Shown piece by piece: positions 4,034 through 8,778 of a stretch of DNA of 8,778 nt. The stretch comes from Nitrospirota bacterium. GTDB taxonomy: Bacteria > Nitrospirota > Thermodesulfovibrionia > Thermodesulfovibrionales > JdFR-85. Location: the NCBI GenBank assembly GCA_013151785.1, contig JAADHP010000058.1, positions 1 through 8,778 of the forward strand, given 5' to 3'. The position numbers were made by a program, and so were the translations under genes. Below the pieces are notes generated by a model. The model saw only the letters and a list, made by a program, of their open reading frames with translations, was not told where the DNA came from and ran no database searches. The stretch's first letter is position 1. Every line of letters starts with the position of its first letter.

Positions 4034-6877
4034 ATGAGCGAATTTGACAGGAGTTATTCACCCGGAAACGAAATGAAGTGGTATGATTTCTGGATGTCAG
4101 AGGGATTCTTTCGTCCAGAGGTCAACAAGGACGGCAAACCCTTCTGTATTGTTATACCACCACCAAATGTAACAGGTTCACTTCATATGGGACATGCCCT
4201 CAATGCAACCCTTCAGGATATCCTTGTAAGGTGGAAACGGATGCATGGATACAGTGCCTTATGGCTACCTGGCACCGACCATGCAGGTATTGCAACCCAG
4301 AATGTGGTTGAACGGGAGCTTGCAAAGGAAGGCAAGGATCGATACAGTCTTGGAAGAGACAGCTTCATTAAACGCGTATGGCAATGGAAAGAGGAATATG
4401 GCGGCAGAATTATTCATCAGTTAAAAAGACTGGGGGCCTCCTGTGACTGGTCACGCCAGAGGTTTACCCTTGATGAAGGGCTCTCAAAGGCCGTAAGAGA
4501 GGTCTTTGTGCGTCTCTTTGAAGAAGGGCTCATCTATAGAGATCTGAGACTCATCAACTGGTGTCCAAGATGTCATACTGCCTTGTCTGACTTGGAGGTT
4601 GAACATGAGGAACTGGAAGGAAAACTGACATATATTCGTTATCCCCTCTCTGACGATAGTGGATACATAGTGGTGGCTACAACAAGACCTGAAACAATGC
4701 TCGGAGACACTGCTGTTGCCGTTCATCCTGATGATGAAAGATATAAACACCTCATAGGCAAAAAAATTAAACTACCCCTTACAAAGAGGGAGATTCCCAT
4801 AATTGCAGATGAAATGGTTGACCCATCCTTTGGCACTGGCGCTGTCAAGGTTACACCTGCCCATGATTTTAATGATGAAGAGATGGCAAAACGTCAGACC
4901 CCACCCCTGCCATTTATAAAGGTGATTGATGAAAGTGGCAGAATGACAGAAGAGGCAGGCAAAAGGTATGCCGGGCTGAACAGATATGAATGCAGGGAAT
5001 TGGTTCTTGAAGACCTGCAGGCAAAAGGACTGATTGAAAAAGAGCAAAAACACACCCACTCTGTTGGCCACTGTTACAGATGCAAAACCATAATCGAACC
5101 CTTTTCAACGGTTCAATGGTATGTGGATGTAAAGGGGCTTGCTGAGGAGGCCTTGAAGGCTGTAAATTCAGGGTTAATAAAGATTATACCCGAGGGATGG
5201 ATAAACAGCTACAATGCCTGGATGGAGAATATAAAAGACTGGTGTATCTCAAGGCAGATATGGTGGGGGCATCAGATCCCTGTGTGGTACTGTCCCTATT
5301 GCAAGACCGAAGAGGGACAGCATCAGGGTGACCTTATCTATATCAACTTTTACAGACCCATAGATGCAGGTGGTGAAAAAATCAAAGGAGGCACCTATAC
5401 CGAGCTAAGACTTCGTGGCATAACACCTGAACAGATAATGGAGTTTGCAAACACTGTACATATAGACACCTCAGTACAGCCAATATGTAAAAGAGAGAAT
5501 CCCTCTGAGTGTCCTGTCTGTGGTAGTCAGGAACTTATAAGGGATCCGGATGTCCTGGACACATGGTTTTCTTCAGCTCTATGGCCCTTTTCAACCCTTG
5601 GATGGCCTGAACAAACAGAGGATCTAAAAAGATTCTATCCCACTGACGTCCTTGTAACTGGATTTGACATACTCTTTTTCTGGGTTGCCAGGATGATAAT
5701 GATGGGGCTTAAGTTCATGAATGATGTACCATTCAGGGATGTGTATATCCATGCACTTGTACGGGATGCCAAGGGACAGAAGATGAGCAAATCAAAGGGA
5801 AATGTTATTGATCCCCTTGTGATGATAGAACGTTATGGAGCCGATGCCTTCAGGTTCACCCTCACAGCCTTTGCAGCACAGGGACGTGATATAAAATTCT
5901 CCGAAGAAAGAGTGGAGGGATATAAAAACTTTATCAACAAACTATGGAACGCCACAAGATTTATTATGATGAATACAGAGGGTATATCACCCTCCTATAA
6001 TATTAAAGACTGGATAGATGATCTGGATATCACAGGTCGATGGATAGTAAGCAGGCTCAACAGAACCACTGTAGAGATGGACAGGGCCCTGAAGGAATAT
6101 CGCTTCAATGACGCCGCAAATACAATCTACCAGTTCATCTGGCATGAGTTTTGTGACTGGTATATAGAACTGGTAAAGCCCATCCTTTATTCCCAGCCTG
6201 CTGAAAAGGAAAAGAAAAATCTTCATTCTGCAACACAGAACTGCCTTCTCTATATCCTGGAGCACCTGCTCAGATTACTTCATCCCTTCATGCCCTTTGT
6301 GACTGAAGAACTCTGGCAAAGGATACCTCATAGTGGTAAAAGCATCATGGTCTCTGAATACCCCTATTATACTGACAGCGATGAGGAGGCCGAGGAACAG
6401 ATGGGCTTTATCAAGGAAGCCATAACCGCTGTAAGAAGTATTCGAGGCGAATTGAATATCCCTCCCTCTGCTGAACTGGAGGTACAGATAAGACCCTTTG
6501 AGGAAACCACCTATCAAGTGCTTAAGAACAATGACCTCTATATAAGAAAACTTGCAAAGGCCAACAAACTCATAATCGACCTTGATATAAAGAAAAAGAA
6601 AGGCTCTGCCACTGCAGTAAAAGAACACCTTGAGGTTTACATCCCCCTTGAGGGACTGATAGATGTGGATTCTGAGATCAAACGGCTCAAAAAGGATCTC
6701 AGGAAGGTGGAAGAAAACATCTCCCTTCTTGATCGCAAACTCCTCAACGAGGATTTTATTCGCAAGGCTCCACAGGAAGTTGTAGAAAAGGAGAAAAAAA
6801 GGTATAATGAATTTATGGTCAAAAAAGAGCGCATTATCGAAGGCATTAACAGATTAGAAGAACTAACAGGAGACTGA
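4034..6877 (+). CDS. valS: Valine-tRNA ligase
   Basis: Charges tRNA-Val with valine in the cytoplasm and hydrolyses mischarged Thr-tRNA. Class I signatures: HMGH at residues 51-54 and KMSKS at 583-587. The CP1 editing domain (about 195-350) has TTRPETMLGD 216-225 and GTGAVKVTPAHD 267-278. Cysteine pairs suited to zinc lie at 177/180, 347/350, 420/423 and 493/496. Next come DVLDTWFSS (506-514), the helical anticodon-binding domain (about 668-815) and a C-terminal coiled-coil arm (about 876-947), all typical of ValRS. At 947 residues it is near the long end for the family, partly because about 50 extra residues separate Cys 423 from Cys 493. ATG 4034 is preferred because GAGG (4025-4028) is five bases away; a GTG at 4028 overlaps that site. 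It is the first gene of a three-gene operon. Confidence 0.97.
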   Translation: MSEFDRSYSPGNEMKWYDFWMSEGFFRPEVNKDGKPFCIVIPPPNVTGSLHMGHALNATLQDILVRWKRMHGYSALWLPGTDHAGIATQNVVERELAKEGKDRYSLGRDSFIKRVWQWKEEYGGRIIHQLKRLGASCDWSRQRFTLDEGLSKAVREVFVRLFEEGLIYRDLRLINWCPRCHTALSDLEVEHEELEGKLTYIRYPLSDDSGYIVVATTRPETMLGDTAVAVHPDDERYKHLIGKKIKLPLTKREIPIIADEMVDPSFGTGAVKVTPAHDFNDEEMAKRQTPPLPFIKVIDESGRMTEEAGKRYAGLNRYECRELVLEDLQAKGLIEKEQKHTHSVGHCYRCKTIIEPFSTVQWYVDVKGLAEEALKAVNSGLIKIIPEGWINSYNAWMENIKDWCISRQIWWGHQIPVWYCPYCKTEEGQHQGDLIYINFYRPIDAGGEKIKGGTYTELRLRGITPEQIMEFANTVHIDTSVQPICKRENPSECPVCGSQELIRDPDVLDTWFSSALWPFSTLGWPEQTEDLKRFYPTDVLVTGFDILFFWVARMIMMGLKFMNDVPFRDVYIHALVRDAKGQKMSKSKGNVIDPLVMIERYGADAFRFTLTAFAAQGRDIKFSEERVEGYKNFINKLWNATRFIMMNTEGISPSYNIKDWIDDLDITGRWIVSRLNRTTVEMDRALKEYRFNDAANTIYQFIWHEFCDWYIELVKPILYSQPAEKEKKNLHSATQNCLLYILEHLLRLLHPFMPFVTEELWQRIPHSGKSIMVSEYPYYTDSDEEAEEQMGFIKEAITAVRSIRGELNIPPSAELEVQIRPFEETTYQVLKNNDLYIRKLAKANKLIIDLDIKKKKGSATAVKEHLEVYIPLEGLIDVDSEIKRLKKDLRKVEENISLLDRKLLNEDFIRKAPQEVVEKEKKRYNEFMVKKERIIEGINRLEELTGD
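5315..5485 (+). other. Insertion in ValRS between two cysteine pairs (coding)
   Basis: In the ValRS sequences I recall, the WYC..C motif and the next CP.CG pair are about 16 residues apart. Here about 69 residues lie between them. The extra stretch (about residues 428-484) is hydrophilic and reads like a small folded piece, with GGTYTELRLRGITPEQI in the middle. It keeps the frame and both cysteine pairs, so the enzyme should work. Confidence 0.6.
6868..6873 (+). promoter_or_regulatory. Ribosome binding site of the 15-residue-repeat gene
   Basis: AGGAGA lies inside the last codons of valS, six bases before ATG 6880. The two genes are separated by only two bases, so translational coupling is likely. 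Confidence 0.7.
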
Positions 6878-6879
6878 TT

Positions 6880-7374
6880 ATGGATGACAAAGAACAGCAC
6901 GAAAAAGAGATAGTTGAAAGTGAGTTAAACATTTTAGATGCCGAGATAGTAAACATGAGGCAGAGCACCGCCAGGTCTGTAGAGGGAGGACATGTTGAGA
7001 TGGAGCAGGTAGGTGCTATAAGCATTGATGCAGAACGTCTGGAGGCATCACAGACCGCTTCTCTGATTGTTCATGGCAACGATGTAAACCTCAATCAGAG
7101 TATCAGTGGTATAACTATCGGCAATAACACAGGACTGGGCTATTCCTTGAGCCCGCTGATTTTAACCCGCTCTCACACAGATATCAGAGATAGTGCCTCG
7201 GGAATAATTATAAGTAAAAACATCACTTCCAGGAACACCAAGACCCTCTTTCTCATTGCAAACAAAGTGGAAGGTGATGTAAAGACCGTTTTTGACTGGA
7301 AATCTGCCATCTCCCTTGGAGCGGTTATTGGCGGTGTTCTGGGCTTTTTCTCGCTTTTAAAGAACAAAAAATAA
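6880..7374 (+). CDS. Small membrane-anchored protein of 15-residue repeats (predicted beta-solenoid)
   Basis: I do not recognise a named family. The 164 residues divide cleanly: a charged N-terminus (1-23), then seven consecutive repeats of 15 residues (one of 16) starting at V24, V39, L54, V69, T84, T100 and I115, then a partial repeat at V130. The pattern is roughly hydrophobic-x-hydrophobic-x-Q/D-S-x-A/S-x-x-I/V-x-x-x-N/H/R, as expected for a beta-solenoid with a stacked polar ladder. A conserved-looking VEGDVKTVF (130-138) precedes a single hydrophobic segment (about 142-160, AISLGAVIGGVLGFFSLL) and a KNKK tail, indicating a C-terminal membrane anchor with most of the protein probably in the cytoplasm. 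There is no signal peptide. It sits between valS and nadC with gaps of 2 and 6 bases. Bactofilin-like scaffolding is one possibility, but no bactofilin motif is seen. Confidence 0.8.
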   Translation: MDDKEQHEKEIVESELNILDAEIVNMRQSTARSVEGGHVEMEQVGAISIDAERLEASQTASLIVHGNDVNLNQSISGITIGNNTGLGYSLSPLILTRSHTDIRDSASGIIISKNITSRNTKTLFLIANKVEGDVKTVFDWKSAISLGAVIGGVLGFFSLLKNKK

Positions 7375-7380
7375 TACATC

Positions 7381-8232
7381 ATGATTTCCCGGGAAGTGAT
7401 AAAAGAATTCATTAAAGGTGCGCTCAGTGAGGATATTGGCACGGGCGACATTACAACAGAGCTTACCATACCGGATAATCATATATCCCTTGCAAAAGCC
7501 ATTGCCAAGGAAGATTTCATACTGGCAGGACTCCCCATCTTTATTGAGGTCTTCCGTTTTCTTTCAGAAAGGATTAGCTACGAACCTTTTTTCAGTGATG
7601 GAGACCCTGTAAGCTCTGGAGAGACCATTGCCCGGATAAAAGGCCCTACCAGGGCACTGCTTATGGGTGAAAGGGTTGCATTGAATATCCTTCAGAGGCT
7701 CTCTGGAATTGCAACACTTACACATAGCTTTGTTGAAAAGGTCGAAGGCACGGGTGTGAAGATACTTGATACAAGAAAAACCACACCTGCAATGAGGCTT
7801 TTGGAAAAATACGCTGTAAAAGTAGGAGGGGCACAAAACCACAGATTTGGTCTTTACGATGGCATCCTCATCAAAGACAATCATATAGAGGCAGCAGGTG
7901 GCATTAAAAAAGCAATAGCACTGGTCAGGGAGGCAAAGCCCCATCTCTTGAAGATCGAGGTGGAAGTCAAAAACCTGAATGAATTGAAGGAGGCAATAGA
8001 GGCAGGGGCTGATATAGTGATGCTGGATAATATGGGAGTGGAACAGATAAGGTCAGCCGTTGCCCTTGCAAGGGAGAGAAGACAGGATATAGTAATAGAG
8101 GTCTCAGGCGGGGTCAGGCTGGAGAATGTAAGAGAACTGGCCCTCACCGGAGTGGACTATATCTCAGTGGGAGCACTGACCCACTCTGCAAAGGCTGTCG
8201 ATATAAGCATGAAGATAGAAAGAATCCCCTAG
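7381..8232 (+). CDS. nadC: Nicotinate-nucleotide diphosphorylase (carboxylating), quinolinate phosphoribosyltransferase
   Basis: Converts quinolinate and PRPP to nicotinate mononucleotide, CO2 and diphosphate in de novo NAD synthesis, in the cytoplasm. The 283 residues are the usual length. Signatures in order: SEDIGTGDITTE 16-27, GERVALNILQRLSGIAT 96-112, DTRKTTPAMRLLEKYAV 130-146, GGAQNHRFGLYDGILIKDNH 149-168, EVEV 193-196, MLDNM 214-218, SGGV 242-245 and ISVGALTHS 261-269. The substrate-binding Arg and Lys residues within 130-166 and the acidic residues E193, E195 and D216 are present. It starts six bases after the previous stop, with no clear Shine-Dalgarno sequence, so coupling to the upstream gene is likely. 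No nadA or nadB is in the window. Confidence 0.97.
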   Translation: MISREVIKEFIKGALSEDIGTGDITTELTIPDNHISLAKAIAKEDFILAGLPIFIEVFRFLSERISYEPFFSDGDPVSSGETIARIKGPTRALLMGERVALNILQRLSGIATLTHSFVEKVEGTGVKILDTRKTTPAMRLLEKYAVKVGGAQNHRFGLYDGILIKDNHIEAAGGIKKAIALVREAKPHLLKIEVEVKNLNELKEAIEAGADIVMLDNMGVEQIRSAVALARERRQDIVIEVSGGVRLENVRELALTGVDYISVGALTHSAKAVDISMKIERIP

Positions 8233-8359
8233 TTTAACAGGCTGAGTCAATCGGCAAATTCTACAGGAGAGATGAAAGACAGGCTTGCAAACCCAGGATT
8301 ACCGATGGAAACAGGAACTTGCAAAGGGCATTTTTATATTGTTTTTCAAAGATTCTTTC

Positions 8360-8388
8360 TTGACAAACACTCTATTTTCTGATAAAAT
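8360..8388 (+). promoter_or_regulatory. Sigma70 promoter upstream of the DUF262 gene
   Basis: TTGACA (8360-8365), 17 bases, TAAAAT (8383-8388). The hexamers and spacing are the same as at 2313-2341. Predicted start near 8395, followed by a long leader that contains the 8511-8530 hairpin. Confidence 0.7.
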
Positions 8389-8510
8389 GCCAACATCGGA
8401 GGAACAAAGGAGAATTGAGCTACCAACCCTTTTGATTTGAGCACTGCTGATAGTAGGAAACAAGTCATTGGAGCAGGCAACCCCTTCGTGGCTGTCGCCT
8501 TGTGCTAATA

Positions 8511-8530
8511 TGCGAATGCAAGCATTCGCA
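8511..8530. repeat. 9-bp hairpin in the leader
   Basis: TGCGAATGC, loop AA, GCATTCGCA. A perfect stem with a very short loop. Imperfect pairing can extend it outward (GTGC near 8502 with GCAC near 8541). It lies about 45 bases before the DUF262 start codon. No T-run follows it. Confidence 0.6.
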
Positions 8531-8573
8531 AAATACTGACGCACCGCTAAAAATATAAGAAGGATAGAGAAAG

Positions 8574-8778
8574 ATGGGTAAAGAATTAATTTATGAAGCA
8601 AAAGATACTAAGTTACGAGATATTTTGTTTACTTCTTACAAGAAGTTCAAAGTGCCAAGATATCAACGTCCATATGCTTGGACTGAAGACCAGATTTCTG
8701 ATTTTTGGAATGACTTAAATGACGATTATTCAAACTTTATTGGCTCACTAATTTTTAACAATGAATCAGTTGAAACTA
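8574..8778 (+). CDS. DUF262 (GmrSD N-terminal) protein, 5' part only
   Basis: Only the first 68 residues are in the window. The reading IYEAKDTKLRDIL, then FKVPRYQRPYAWTEDQISDF at residues 25-44 and FIGSLIFN at 55-62, is the N-terminal signature of DUF262 (fIPxYQRxYxW ... GS). DUF262 proteins such as GmrS of GmrSD, BrxU and SspE are nucleotide-dependent anti-phage nucleases, usually with a DGQQR motif and often a C-terminal HNH domain (DUF1524); both would lie beyond the right edge. AAGGA (8560-8564) is nine bases before ATG 8574. The coding sequence is clearly more AT-rich than valS and nadC, which suggests acquisition. Family assignment is good; which defence system it belongs to is unknown. 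Confidence 0.8.
   Translation, partial: MGKELIYEAKDTKLRDILFTSYKKFKVPRYQRPYAWTEDQISDFWNDLNDDYSNFIGSLIFNNESVET

Larger units (their letters stand above)
8233..8573. other. Gene-free interval between nadC and the DUF262 gene
   Basis: It holds a strong promoter (8360-8388), a purine-rich stretch with two GGAG motifs (8399-8412) not followed by a real frame, and a 9-bp hairpin (8511-8530). CTTGCAAA occurs at 8283-8290 and again near 8318-8325. A minus-strand open frame crosses the region but has no credible start context. The leader of the DUF262 gene would be about 180 bases long. I see no tRNA, attC or transposase remnant. Confidence 0.5.

Noticed and set aside
6880..7374. Bactofilin or pentapeptide-repeat assignment for the repeat protein
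   Set aside because: The period is 15 residues with no A(D/N)LXX pentapeptides, and no bactofilin core motif can be recognised; the solenoid idea is kept only as a structural inference.
8420..8550. Integron attC site
   Set aside because: There is a hairpin, but no paired RYYYAAC / GTTRRRY core sites flank it.
8299..8601. Minus-strand 100-codon frame after nadC
   Set aside because: It starts inside the DUF262 coding region on the opposite strand, lacks a ribosome binding site, and crosses the hairpin and the promoter; I keep the interval as non-coding, though part of it might be a repeated unit.
1..8778. CRISPR array, tRNA or rRNA gene
   Set aside because: No regularly spaced direct repeats and no cloverleaf or rRNA signature were seen on either strand.

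Overview
The window is bacterial, of moderate GC, with dense housekeeping genes and three long gene-free intervals. By overall resemblance of the proteins (an isopropylmalate dehydrogenase of the GGSAPKYTG type, LarB, an unusual acidic response regulator, a long ValRS) I would guess a Nitrospirota or former deltaproteobacterial lineage. This is inference only, because no marker gene settles it.

Layout: (1) Positions 1-1017, minus strand: a 3-isopropylmalate/isocitrate dehydrogenase family gene (leuB-like). It runs off the left edge, and its reading frame is broken after three or four codons by a perfect 7-bp tandem duplication. (2) Positions 1018-1535: gene-free. It has matching inverted ends (1059-1072 / 1525-1538), several internal hairpins, a minus-strand intrinsic terminator for larB and a candidate promoter for leuB. 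(3) Positions 1536-2291, minus strand: larB, for nickel-pincer cofactor synthesis. (4) Positions 2292-2388: divergent intergenic region with a near-consensus sigma70 promoter driving the plus-strand gene. (5) Positions 2389-3552: a response-regulator receiver domain, a very acidic linker and a helical C-terminus whose last helix resembles the PopZ (DUF2497) C-terminus. (6) Positions 3553-4033: gene-free, with a weak hairpin and a 134-bp nested palindromic element (3782-3915). (7) Positions 4034-8232: a tight operon of valS, a small membrane-anchored protein built of 15-residue repeats, and nadC, with gaps of 2 and 6 bases. (8) Positions 8233-8573: gene-free leader with a strong promoter and a hairpin. 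(9) Position 8574 to the right edge: the start of a DUF262 (GmrSD-type) protein in visibly more AT-rich DNA, probably the first gene of a defence or accessory region.

Functionally, valS serves translation and nadC makes nicotinate mononucleotide for NAD. LarB uses nicotinate adenine dinucleotide, a product further along the same NAD route, so two genes in the window touch deamido-NAD metabolism, although they are not co-transcribed. The least ordinary items are the duplication inside leuB, the REC/acidic/PopZ-like protein, the 15-residue-repeat protein in the valS-nadC operon, the two palindromic intergenic elements, and the abrupt change of character after nadC.
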